From the NCBI GenBank assembly GCA_036272935.1, contig DATAXP010000072.1, positions 1-12,547 of the forward strand: a DNA stretch of 12,547 nt. Reading direction: 5' to 3'. The position numbers were made by a program, and so were the translations under genes. The DNA is from DATAXP01 sp036272935. GTDB lineage: Bacteria; Planctomycetota; Planctomycetia; Pirellulales; PNKZ01. Of this stretch, positions 6,657 to 12,547 are shown in pieces (position 1 is the first letter of the stretch; each line of letters starts with the position of its first letter). The notes under the pieces were generated by a model. That model was given only the letters and a program-made list of their open reading frames with translations. It searched no databases and was not told the DNA's origin.

Positions 6657-6808
6657 TCCCACGTGTGTACACCTTCGTAAAGAAATCCGACCGAGTTGTG
6701 CTTCCGGGTCGAAGCGGAAGTGGCCTGAAGTGGTGGCCCGCCAAGTGGGAGAGGCGAAAGAGGACAGATTCGTAGGAATCAAACTCGAGCGTCAAACCGA
6801 CCACCCGC

Positions 6809-6814
6809 AGTATA
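6809..6814 (-). promoter_or_regulatory. candidate -10 box of the RRM gene
   Basis: TATACT on the minus strand is 5 of 6 to the sigma70 -10 consensus. The -35 region is poor (TAGTAA at a 17-base spacing). If used, transcription starts near 6802 and leaves a leader of about 145 bases before the RRM start codon. Confidence 0.33.
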
Positions 6815-6904
6815 CGTTTTTTCCGCCGTATTTACTAGACCGATTTATCACGACCGCTCATGCTATCGGCCGCCGCAAGGGGCGCAGGTTCCGAGGACCG
6901 TCGA

Positions 6905-6933
6905 TTGCAATGCGCGCCTGTTGGACATACAAT
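6905..6933 (+). promoter_or_regulatory. sigma70-type promoter of the 174-aa hypothetical gene
   Basis: TTGCAA (6905-6910), a 17-base spacer and TACAAT (6928-6933) form one of the best promoter matches in the window. Transcription would start near 6940, about 43 bases before the ATG at 6983, which supports that start over an upstream in-frame ATG at 6860. Confidence 0.55.
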
Positions 6934-6982
6934 ATTTGTAGGTCTTAAATTTGAATTCCTGCTTAGCAGCCTCATTCCACGC

Positions 6983-7507
6983 ATGCCAAACGTCATCGCG
7001 ATTACCCAGCAGCAATTTCTGGAGGATCGTCAGGGACGCACGTTCGCCGATGTGGTTGAGGACAGCGAACAGCCGTTCAACCAGGTGCTGACATTCTTTA
7101 GCGATGAGAATCGTCAACGCCGGATGGAAGAGTCGGAAATCCACCATAACCGGCCGCCGCTGGCGGGCGTGGTGCGAGAGCTCGAGTCGATCCGCGAGAT
7201 CGATCGCTTCTTGGCGTCGCAGCATCCGCGGCGGACGAAACGATTGCGACAAGCCGTCGGAGTTGTCGTGCGTATCATCATGGAGCGACGCGGCTGGCAA
7301 AAGACGGGCAAGAAGGGATCGTTGGGCGTTCGTGCTGCGCGGCCTCGCGCCGCTGCGGCGGGCGCCTATCACAACACAGGAGGACTAGCGTTCTGGTTTG
7401 TGCGTGCCGAGCGATACGAGCGACCAGACGGCATGCCGTATCGATCCGTTCGAGCACGGAACAAAGCGTTCAAGGCCGCCGTTCGGAAGCGGAAATCCGC
7501 GAATTAG
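6983..7507 (+). CDS. hypothetical basic protein (174 aa)
   Basis: I do not recognise a family. The N-terminal half is acidic to mixed and helical (TQQQFLEDRQGRTFADVVED, then RRMEESEIHHNRPPLAGVVRELESI at about 47-70). The second half is strongly basic (HPRRTKRLRQ, MERRGWQKTGKKGSLG), with an alanine-rich linker (120-128), an aromatic strand GGLAFWFVRAERY (133-145) and a lysine/arginine tail. The charge and the tail suggest nucleic-acid binding, but no known motif is present. The start at 6983 follows a good promoter by about 50 bases. An overlapping minus-strand frame (6863-7372) is less protein-like and was not chosen. It may share a transcript with the zinc-ribbon gene 147 bases downstream. 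Confidence 0.65.
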   Translation: MPNVIAITQQQFLEDRQGRTFADVVEDSEQPFNQVLTFFSDENRQRRMEESEIHHNRPPLAGVVRELESIREIDRFLASQHPRRTKRLRQAVGVVVRIIMERRGWQKTGKKGSLGVRAARPRAAAAGAYHNTGGLAFWFVRAERYERPDGMPYRSVRARNKAFKAAVRKRKSAN

Positions 7508-7654
7508 CGCGGGTCTCGAAGCCGCAAAACCACCGTGCCCGATCGACGGTTCTACGGCGCGGGCTGATGTCGAACCATTCCTTCTGGCGGTCGGGTGCAA
7601 ACAAGATGTTCGCCAGGCTGCTGGGGCCGGCTTACATGAGCTGGCGTGTACACG

Positions 7655-7963
7655 ATGAAGAGAGCACCTTTGAGCGAAAAAAAGCCGATCGTCGTTCCAT
7701 CCATCACGCCGCGTGGCCTTTGCCCGGTGTGCGGGAGGCCGTCTTATTCGTTGAACGGCATGCATCCGCAATGTGCGATTACGAAAGCCGATGCGATCAC
7801 GCGGGCCGCACGCAAGGCGGCGGCCGTGGAAGCCCCTCGTCCGGCGCGCAAGTCGTGGGCGAAACCATGTCCCAAGTGCAAACGGCAAATTCCGGCCCGG
7901 CGGATCGTCTGCGATTGCGGCCATTCGTTTGCGTCGCCGCCGCGGAGTAACCAAGGAAGGTAA
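7655..7963 (+). CDS. small zinc-ribbon protein (102 aa)
   Basis: Two cysteine clusters suggest zinc binding: CPVC (Cys23, Cys26) followed by HPQC (His37, Cys40), and CPKC (Cys72, Cys75) followed by CDCGH (Cys86, Cys88, His90). A lysine/arginine/alanine linker joins them. The arrangement HPQCAITKADAITRA and KSWAKPCPKCKRQIPARR looks like a conserved planctomycete small protein, though I know no assigned function. I chose the ATG at 7655; a GTG three codons upstream (7646) is the alternative. The stop codon lies 3 bases before the start of the ATPase gene and the Shine-Dalgarno of that gene is inside this one, so the two are co-translated. Confidence 0.7.
   Translation: MKRAPLSEKKPIVVPSITPRGLCPVCGRPSYSLNGMHPQCAITKADAITRAARKAAAVEAPRPARKSWAKPCPKCKRQIPARRIVCDCGHSFASPPRSNQGR
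7953..7960 (+). promoter_or_regulatory. ribosome binding site of the kinase-like ATPase gene
   Basis: AAGGAAGG, 6 bases before the ATG at 7967, is located in the last codons of the zinc-ribbon gene. It fixes the start of the downstream protein and indicates translational coupling. Confidence 0.75.
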
Positions 7964-7966
7964 GCG

Positions 7967-8767
7967 ATGCCTCATTTTCCTGACGAACTTGAGCCGGGCT
8001 CTGAAATCCACACGCTCCTTCCTTACGTGACGGATTTGGAATTTGAAGTCGACCGCTTGCGAAGGCAGAGTCGCTTTCTGGAAGAGCAGGCGGCGAGCAT
8101 GTTGAAGCGCCTGCATCGGCTATGCAGGCGACCACCAACCAGCGCCGACGTCGGCGGCGTGCTCGTCGAGATGAAAACGGCAATCGATGAATTCGCGGCG
8201 ATGTTGTCCGACCTGCGCCAACAGCCCGGCTATCACCCTTCCCACGACCAGGTGATTCCGATCGCGGTCCGACCGATGATCGAGCAGGTGTTTCGTTGGC
8301 AGCAACGGTTGTCAGGCGTCTCCGACACGGTGCTGCGACTGGAGCTTGATATTGAACATCTGGAGTGGTTTCCGGCACGGCTGCGGCACATCATCGATAA
8401 CCTACTGGCCAACGCGCTGCAGTACCCCGCGGCAAGCCGAGGTGAATCGCGAATCACCGTATCGCTGCATCGGACTGAGCCCGGCTACGAGCTCCGAGTC
8501 GCCGACAACGGCGCTGGCATCTCCCATGCCAGGCGAGCCGACATGTTGGAGCTGTTCTATCGTGCCCGCCCGGCACGCACCGCGGGAGTTGGTGTCGGAT
8601 TGGCCGTTGTGAAAGCGCTGGTCGAGCAAAGCGGCGGGTCGCTGACCATCGAGTCGGACAAAACCCTGGGAACTTGCGTGTTGGCAGTGCTCCCACGCTA
8701 CGACGTCGACGATTTTCTTGAACGCGAGTCTGAATCGCCGGAATCACCAACGACTCTCGCAGGTTGA
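7967..8767 (+). CDS. histidine-kinase-like ATPase (HATPase_c), no clear phosphoacceptor
   Basis: The C-terminal half is a clear HATPase_c domain of the GHKL superfamily: N box HIIDNLLANALQY (141-153, Asn145 and Asn149), G1 box VADNGAGI (178-185), F box LFYRA (196-200) and G2 box AGVGVGLAVVKALVEQSGG (206-224). The N-terminal 135 residues hold a coiled-coil-like helix (EFEVDRLRRQSRFLEEQAASMLKR region, 25-48) and a second helix (64-86), where a two-helix dimerisation domain would be, but I see no H-E/D-x-R/N-x-P phosphoacceptor motif; His50 in RLHRL is not in such a setting. There is no membrane segment, so it is cytoplasmic. It may be a degenerate sensor kinase, an anti-sigma-like kinase or a family specific to planctomycetes. 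No response regulator gene is nearby. It forms an operon with the zinc-ribbon gene. Confidence 0.85.
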   Translation: MPHFPDELEPGSEIHTLLPYVTDLEFEVDRLRRQSRFLEEQAASMLKRLHRLCRRPPTSADVGGVLVEMKTAIDEFAAMLSDLRQQPGYHPSHDQVIPIAVRPMIEQVFRWQQRLSGVSDTVLRLELDIEHLEWFPARLRHIIDNLLANALQYPAASRGESRITVSLHRTEPGYELRVADNGAGISHARRADMLELFYRARPARTAGVGVGLAVVKALVEQSGGSLTIESDKTLGTCVLAVLPRYDVDDFLERESESPESPTTLAG

Positions 8768-8851
8768 GGCATCGGTCGCAGCCGGGCGTGGGCCGTGATC
8801 GTGTGTCGGCTGCAATCCGGATGAGACCAAGCACGACTGTGTGATGTGCGC

Positions 8852-10411
8852 TCACAACGTCGGGCCGATCGCCCAAGGGGCGAACTCTTCCTCGCCGTAG
8901 CCGAGCAACTCGCTCTTGGTGCGCTGGCCGCTGGCGACCGCGAGAATTTTTTCGAAAATCTGCCGCCCCACCTCGGCGACCGGCACCCCTTCGAGCACCA
9001 CGCCGGCGTTGATGTCCATATCGTCTTCCATCCGCCGGTACATCGGCGTGTTGCTGGCAATTTTGATCGACGGCGTCGGCTTGCAGCCGAAGCAACTGCC
9101 GCGGCCCGTGGTGAAGCAGACTACGTTGCACCCACCGGCCACCAGGCCGGTGACGCTTGGCGGATCGAGCCCCGGCGTGTCCATCAGCACGAAGCCGCGC
9201 GTGGTGATCGGCTCGGCGTAGCCGAACACGTCGTTGAGCGCCGTCGAGCCGGCCTTGGCGGTGGCGCCGAGCGATTTCTCGTAAATCGTCGTCAGCCCAC
9301 CCTCCTTGTTGCCGACCGAAGGATTATTGTCGAGCGTGACTCCGAACATTGCTGCGTAGCGTTCCCACCAGCGGATGCGCTCGATGAGCTTTTCGCCCAC
9401 GGCGCGCGTGCGGGCTCGGCGCGTCAGCAGATGCTCCGCTCCGTACACTTCGGAAGTTTCGGCCAGCACGGTTGTCCCGCCGCAAGCGACGAGCATGTCG
9501 CTGGCCACGCCCAGCGCCGGGTTGGCCGTCACGCCTGAGTTTCCGTCGGAGCCACCGCAGTTCAGGCCGAGGATGATTTCGCTAGCCGGGATCGGCTCGC
9601 GGCGAACATCGTTCACCTCGGGCAGCACCGCGGTGATGGCGCGGATGCCCGCCTCAACCGTCTTGGCGGTGCCGCCCATTTCTTGCATCGTCATCACCAC
9701 CGGCCGCCGCGCAGGCTGGGCACTCGGGTGACCAATAATCTGCACCAGGTTGCGATCGACCAGGTACGGCACGCTGGCCGTCTCGCAACCCAGCCCGATC
9801 ACCAGGTATGCGCCGACGTTGGGATGCTTGGCAAAGCCGGCGATCGTGCGGGCAAGTTGCCGATGGTCGTCGCCGTCGAACTCCATGCCGCAGCCCCCCT
9901 TGTGCGTCAGCGGCAGGATGCCGTCGACGTTCGGATACTGCCGCAATAACTCGCGATCGAAGCGTTGCGCGATGTGCTTGCTCACACTTGCCGAGCAGTT
10001 CACGCTCGACACGATGGCAATGTAGTTGCGCGTGCCGGCGCGACCGTCGGCCCGGCGATAGCCTTGGAACGTGCGGCCGACGATCGGCTCGGGGACAGCA
10101 GGAATCTCGGTGGCGTACTCGTAATCGCGGCTGAACGCCCCGGCCTCGACGTTGTGCGTGTGGACCCAATCGCCCGGTGCGATCGCCTCGGTGGCGAAGC
10201 CGATGATCTGCCCGTAGCGGATGATTCGCGCGCCTTTGGCAATCGGCGCGGTGGCAATCTTGTGCCCCATGCCGACTGCCCCCGATAGCCGCACCGGCGC
10301 GCCGCCCTCGACAGCAACCTCTTCGCCCGACGGCAGATCGTGCGTGGCAATCACCACGTTATCGGCCGGGTGCAAACGAATAGCGGCGGCGTTCGACAGC
10401 GTGCTGGCCAC
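8852..10411 (-). CDS. uxaA: altronate dehydratase family protein (UxaA; altronate or galactarate)
   Basis: This is a full-length metal-dependent sugar-acid dehydratase, most likely converting D-altronate to 2-keto-3-deoxy-D-gluconate in the cytoplasm as part of hexuronate breakdown. Residues about 12-86 form the N-terminal SAF domain (AIRLHPADNVVIA; VGMGHKIA with His50; DWVHTHNV with His84 and His86). The C-terminal UxaA domain shows DGRAGTRNYIAI (122-133), THKGGCGMEFDG (169-180), GLNCGGSDGNSGVTANPALG (282-301) and GRGSCFGCKPTPSIK (436-450), with several conserved cysteines (139, 174, 209, 285, 310, 440, 443). The length of 519 residues fits SAF plus UxaA. Galactarate dehydratase (GarD) is a sister in the same family, so the substrate is not certain. 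The GTG start at 10411 has no Shine-Dalgarno site but leaves a normal N-terminus. No other uronate genes are in the window. Confidence 0.92.
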   Translation of the reverse strand: MASTLSNAAAIRLHPADNVVIATHDLPSGEEVAVEGGAPVRLSGAVGMGHKIATAPIAKGARIIRYGQIIGFATEAIAPGDWVHTHNVEAGAFSRDYEYATEIPAVPEPIVGRTFQGYRRADGRAGTRNYIAIVSSVNCSASVSKHIAQRFDRELLRQYPNVDGILPLTHKGGCGMEFDGDDHRQLARTIAGFAKHPNVGAYLVIGLGCETASVPYLVDRNLVQIIGHPSAQPARRPVVMTMQEMGGTAKTVEAGIRAITAVLPEVNDVRREPIPASEIILGLNCGGSDGNSGVTANPALGVASDMLVACGGTTVLAETSEVYGAEHLLTRRARTRAVGEKLIERIRWWERYAAMFGVTLDNNPSVGNKEGGLTTIYEKSLGATAKAGSTALNDVFGYAEPITTRGFVLMDTPGLDPPSVTGLVAGGCNVVCFTTGRGSCFGCKPTPSIKIASNTPMYRRMEDDMDINAGVVLEGVPVAEVGRQIFEKILAVASGQRTKSELLGYGEEEFAPWAIGPTL

Positions 10412-10491
10412 GGGAGAGAAACCGGAGGGAATGGTAGGGCGGGAGAGCTACTTGGAGCTTACCGCCGCGGCGGCCCGGTGGCAATGAATGA

Positions 10492-10613
10492 TTGAACCGC
10501 AGAGAGCGCAGAGGATCGCAGAGTTCGCGAAGCAAGCAATTGAAATTTGGCCGATGACGCAGCGTCCGAATCACTTTCTCTTCTCTGCGCCCTCCGCGCC
10601 CTCTGCGGTTCAA
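10492..10613. repeat. imperfect inverted repeat of the CCGCAGAG type
   Basis: The left arm (10492-10523, starting TTGAACCGCAGAG) and the right arm (10583-10613, ending CTCTGCGGTTCAA) pair over about 31 bases: the outer 13 are exact, and the inner part has a few mismatches and one indel. About 59 bases lie between them. Short CGCAGAG units repeat within each arm. Such elements are, in my experience, dispersed in planctomycete and related genomes between genes. The right arm overlaps the amine oxidase gene end and contributes its TGA stop (10610-10612). A transcript over it could fold into a long hairpin, but no T-run follows, so it is not a standard terminator. Confidence 0.8.
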
Positions 10614-11932
10614 TTCGCCGGTGCCGTGTTGGCATGTGAGCCGCGAGCCGTTAGCAGTTCCTCGGCGGCACGGTAGCCGCTGGCGATTGCGCCGGCCACT
10701 GTGCCGCTCATCCCTGCATGGGTCGCTTCGCCAGCGAAGAAGAGCGTATCGACCACCGGGCGCGCCAGCGCCGCAACAGCTTCGACACCGTCGACTCCCA
10801 CGTAGCTATACGCCCCGCGGGCCAGCGGATCGCGCTGCCAGTTGGCCACCTCGGCTGCGACGAGCAGCGGCCTCAGCGCGGTGTGGCCGAGCAAGCGCTC
10901 CAGCGACACGATCGCCTTGGCCACGATCTCGTCATCTGGCAGCGACGCGAGGCGTTCCGCTGCCGGTCCACCGGCCCAGCCCGTGAGCAGCGGCGGCTCC
11001 TCGGGGGCTTGCGTCCACCAGGTTGGAAACGGCTCGTCGAAGGAATGGAAGAACGAAAGCTGTGGATGCCGCTGGAGCCAGAAGCGCTCCTTGAACGCCA
11101 GGATCACCTTCACCACCGGGCCCATGAATAACCGGCTAAGCGAGCGTCGCTTCTGCTCGGGCAGCTCGGGTGAGAACCAGACCGCGCCATTCTTGCCGAT
11201 CGGTGCTTGCAGCACGCCCAATGGCAAGGTGATGATCGCCGCCGTGCTGTTCCAGATGCCCACTTCGCTGCCGACCTCGACAGCTCCCGTGTTCCAGCGC
11301 ACCGCGTCGACCATCACGCCGGTGCGCAACTCAACAAGTCCTGCGGCACAATCGTCGCGCAATGCTTCGATCACGCGCGAGTAGCCACCCACGACGCGAA
11401 ACGATTCCTCGCCGCTGATTTCGTCGCTGGCCCGCTGCGCCTCAGCCAGGCCCCGGATACCGATCCGATGCTGGTCGGCGGCATTGAAACCTTCGACGAA
11501 GCCGATCGCTAGCTCGCGCACCTCGTTGGAATAATTGCGGCCGAACTGATCGAGGTACGTCGCGAACGATCGATCCGGGCCGCCGAGCTGCTCAAGGCCT
11601 TCGAGCAACTGTTGTACTTCTTCCCAAGGCATTTCGCCGCGCTCGAAGCGGCCGCCGACGACCAGGGCGTGATCTTCAAAGACTTCGATGGTCCGCAGCC
11701 GGTGGCGATGAACCAGATCGAACGCCTCGGCAGGTCGGCCGTGGATGAACTCGGCACCGCGTTCGCACACCGCCTGTGCAGCATCGAAGCGACGCGTGTC
11801 GACCCGGCCCCCGATTCGATCCCGCGCCTCGAGCAGCAGCGCCGGCACGCCGGCCTGCGTGAGCCGCGCGGCAGCAGCGAGCCCCGCGGCTCCGGCGCCA
11901 AGAATGATCACAGGAGTTGAATGGTCGCTCAT
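10610..11932 (-). CDS. flavin-containing amine oxidase (440 aa)
   Basis: This is a FAD-dependent amine oxidoreductase of the monoamine oxidase / polyamine oxidase family, oxidising an amine to an imine with O2 as likely acceptor; the substrate is unknown. The N-terminal Rossmann site is VIILGAGAAGLAAAARL (8-24, GxGxxG at 12-17), Glu35 binds the FAD ribose, and EARDRIGGRV follows. Lys275 in VVKVILAFK is the usual flavin-N5 lysine. The C-terminal block has NWQRDPLARGAYSYV (364-378) and the second FAD motif LFFAGEATH...GTVAGAIASGYRAAEELL (397-427). The length fits the family. No signal peptide is seen, so it is probably cytoplasmic. The ATG at 11932 has a GGAGAGG site (11940-11946) at a 7-base spacing. 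The start overlaps the divergent DUF72 gene region, and the stop codon comes from the adjoining inverted repeat. Confidence 0.93.
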   Translation of the reverse strand: MSDHSTPVIILGAGAAGLAAAARLTQAGVPALLLEARDRIGGRVDTRRFDAAQAVCERGAEFIHGRPAEAFDLVHRHRLRTIEVFEDHALVVGGRFERGEMPWEEVQQLLEGLEQLGGPDRSFATYLDQFGRNYSNEVRELAIGFVEGFNAADQHRIGIRGLAEAQRASDEISGEESFRVVGGYSRVIEALRDDCAAGLVELRTGVMVDAVRWNTGAVEVGSEVGIWNSTAAIITLPLGVLQAPIGKNGAVWFSPELPEQKRRSLSRLFMGPVVKVILAFKERFWLQRHPQLSFFHSFDEPFPTWWTQAPEEPPLLTGWAGGPAAERLASLPDDEIVAKAIVSLERLLGHTALRPLLVAAEVANWQRDPLARGAYSYVGVDGVEAVAALARPVVDTLFFAGEATHAGMSGTVAGAIASGYRAAEELLTARGSHANTAPAN

Positions 11933-11950
11933 GCACGAACCTCTCCATAA
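11921..11950 (+). other. 9-codon leader ORF before the DUF72 gene
   Basis: CAGGAG (11911-11916) is followed 4 bases later by ATG and a frame reading MVAHARTSP that ends in TAA at 11948-11950, only 4 bases before an ATG (11955) in the DUF72 frame. It could couple translation of the DUF72 gene to the leader. The alternative is that AGGAG serves the ATG at 11931 at a long 14-base spacing. Confidence 0.3.
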
Positions 11951-12506
11951 CGCGATGCCGTCCGCGGTCCATCTTGGCGTTGCCGGCTGGTCAGTTCCCG
12001 GCGTGCATCGCGAGCATTTTACAAGCCAAGGGACACACCTGGCGCGCTATGCCCAGCGATTCAACGCAGTCGAGATCAACTCGTCGTTCTATCGACCGCA
12101 TCGGCCGGCGACCTATGCGCGTTGGGCCGAGTCGACGCCAGACGATTTTCGCTTTGCGGTGAAGATGCCGCGGACGATCACGCACCAGGCGCAGTTGGCC
12201 GACCGCGATGCCGAGCTCGACGAGTTTCTGGGACAAGTTCACACGCTGGGCCAGAAGCTCGGTCCATTGTTGGTGCAGTTCCCGCCAAGCCTTGCCTGCC
12301 GGCCCGACGTGGCCGCGCGGTTCTTCGACCGGCTGCGTGAGCGGCACCCCGGCGACGTGGTCTGCGAGCCGCGGCACATGAGCTGGTTTACCGACGAGGC
12401 CAAGGCGCAGGGCAACCGCACCTTAAGTTGTGATGTTGAGGATGGTTGCGAGGGTGTGATGGTTCCAAGCGGCCCGTTTTCGTTTGCGGCGGATGCTGCC
12501 GGGTGA
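11931..12506 (+). pseudogene. DUF72-family protein gene truncated by an insertion sequence
   Basis: The N-terminal part is clearly DUF72 (a TIM-barrel-like family of unknown function): HLGVAGWSVPG (14-24), FNAVEINSSFYRPHRPATYARW (44-65), FRFAVKMPRTITH (73-85), GPLLVQFPPSL (111-121) and VVCEPRHMSWFTDEA (143-157). Family members normally run to about 230-300 residues and carry later motifs with a YYRLHG-like strand. Here the family resemblance stops after about residue 159, and the remaining 32 codons, read from the sequence of an insertion element, end in TGA at 12504-12506. The remainder of the gene is not in the window. The start is either the ATG at 11931 (overlapping the amine oxidase start) or the ATG at 11955, which lies nearer to the conserved motif; neither has a good Shine-Dalgarno site at normal spacing. 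The product is probably non-functional. Confidence 0.8.
11940..11946 (-). promoter_or_regulatory. ribosome binding site of the amine oxidase gene
   Basis: GGAGAGG on the minus strand, 7 bases before the ATG at 11932. It supports that start and lies within the first codons of the divergent DUF72 gene if that gene starts at 11931. Confidence 0.65.
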
Positions 12507-12547
12507 AGAGTCCTGTTTGAGCAGGCTGATCGCGAAGCGTCGCAGCA
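12408..12547 (-). mobile_element. end of an ISAs1-like insertion sequence, continues past the window
   Basis: The DUF72 reading frame loses family resemblance near 12408, where CAGGGCAACCGCACC begins, a CAGGG-type end plausible for an IS terminus. From here a transposase C-terminus reads on the minus strand, ending only about 15 bases from the presumed IS end. The other end, its inverted repeat and the target duplication lie outside the window, so the boundary is inferred to within a few bases. Confidence 0.65.
12423..12547 (-). CDS. transposase C-terminus, ISAs1-like (partial)
   Basis: The minus strand carries an open frame entering from beyond base 12547 and ending in TAA at 12423-12425. 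Its last 40 residues include RRFAISLLKQDSS, then GSIRRKRKRAAWN, and a short hydrophobic tail TLATILNIT. The pattern of LLKQD followed by a lysine/arginine-rich stretch and AAW is how ISAs1-family transposases end (their DDE catalytic core lies upstream and is not visible here). It is too short to judge whether the gene is intact. Confidence 0.7.
   Translation of the reverse strand, partial: LRRFAISLLKQDSSPGSIRRKRKRAAWNHHTLATILNITT

Larger units (their letters stand above)
6657..6982. other. intergenic region with divergent promoters
   Basis: These 326 bases separate the divergent RRM gene and the 174-residue hypothetical gene. They hold a promoter candidate for each side and a small palindrome GATTC-GTAG-GAATC (6768-6781) inside the presumed RRM leader. 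I see no reading frame with family content. Confidence 0.55.

Noticed and set aside
6863..7372. 169-codon minus-strand frame opposite the 174-aa hypothetical gene
   Set aside because: The plus-strand frame has a good promoter and a more protein-like composition; the minus-strand frame has neither and would enter the RRM promoter region.
7385..8116. 243-codon minus-strand frame
   Set aside because: It runs antisense across the zinc-ribbon and ATPase genes, whose motifs and ribosome binding site are convincing.
8778..8813. GCAGCCG/CGGCTGC hairpin between the convergent ATPase and dehydratase genes, considered as a terminator
   Set aside because: The stem is 7 bp with a 22-base loop and no T-run follows on either strand.
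1..12547. tRNA, rRNA, CRISPR array, defence island or phage cluster
   Set aside because: I scanned for cloverleaf-like segments, regularly spaced repeats and typical defence or phage structural genes and saw none, apart from one small phage-like gene.

Overview
The window reads as chromosomal DNA of a high-GC bacterium, most likely a planctomycete of the Pirellulales type. The basis is an inference from gene content: a formylglycine-type sulfatase next to a sialidase and a sialate O-acetylesterase, few clear Shine-Dalgarno sites, small lineage-type hypothetical proteins, a CCGCAGAG-type dispersed repeat and an ISAs1-like insertion sequence. No rRNA, tRNA or CRISPR array is visible.

Left block (148-5706, all minus strand). 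A probable five-gene operon starts from a candidate promoter near 5678-5706. In transcription order it encodes an exported sulfatase with an unusual C-terminal extension, a 91-residue two-helix membrane protein, an exported GH33-type sialidase, an exported sialate O-acetylesterase and a cytosolic SRPBCC/AHSA1 protein. Gaps are about 8-70 bases. Together the exported enzymes could strip sulfate, O-acetyl and sialic acid groups from mucin-like or algal glycans. The sialidase/esterase junction carries an exact 38-bp direct repeat that duplicates the start of the esterase gene.

Middle block (5829-8767). A small plus-strand gene resembles phage or accessory proteins. A minus-strand RRM RNA-binding protein gene follows, with a terminator right after it and a second minus-strand terminator further on; a short RNA could lie between the two. 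A plus-strand hypothetical gene with a good sigma70-like promoter comes next. Then a zinc-ribbon protein gene and a histidine-kinase-like ATPase gene sit 3 bases apart.

Right block (8852-12547). Minus-strand genes encode a full-length altronate/galactarate-type dehydratase (UxaA family) and a flavin amine oxidase, separated by an imperfect inverted repeat that supplies the amine oxidase stop codon. A DUF72 gene starts divergently, almost on top of the amine oxidase start. It is cut off after about 159 family-like residues by an insertion sequence, of which only the first ~140 bases, including the C-terminus of an ISAs1-like transposase on the minus strand, lie in the window.

I did not find a clearly new defence or mobile system. 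The most distinctive items are the sulfatase C-terminal domain, the duplicated gene junction, the kinase-like ATPase without an obvious phosphoacceptor histidine paired with a zinc ribbon, and the possible small RNA downstream of the RRM gene.
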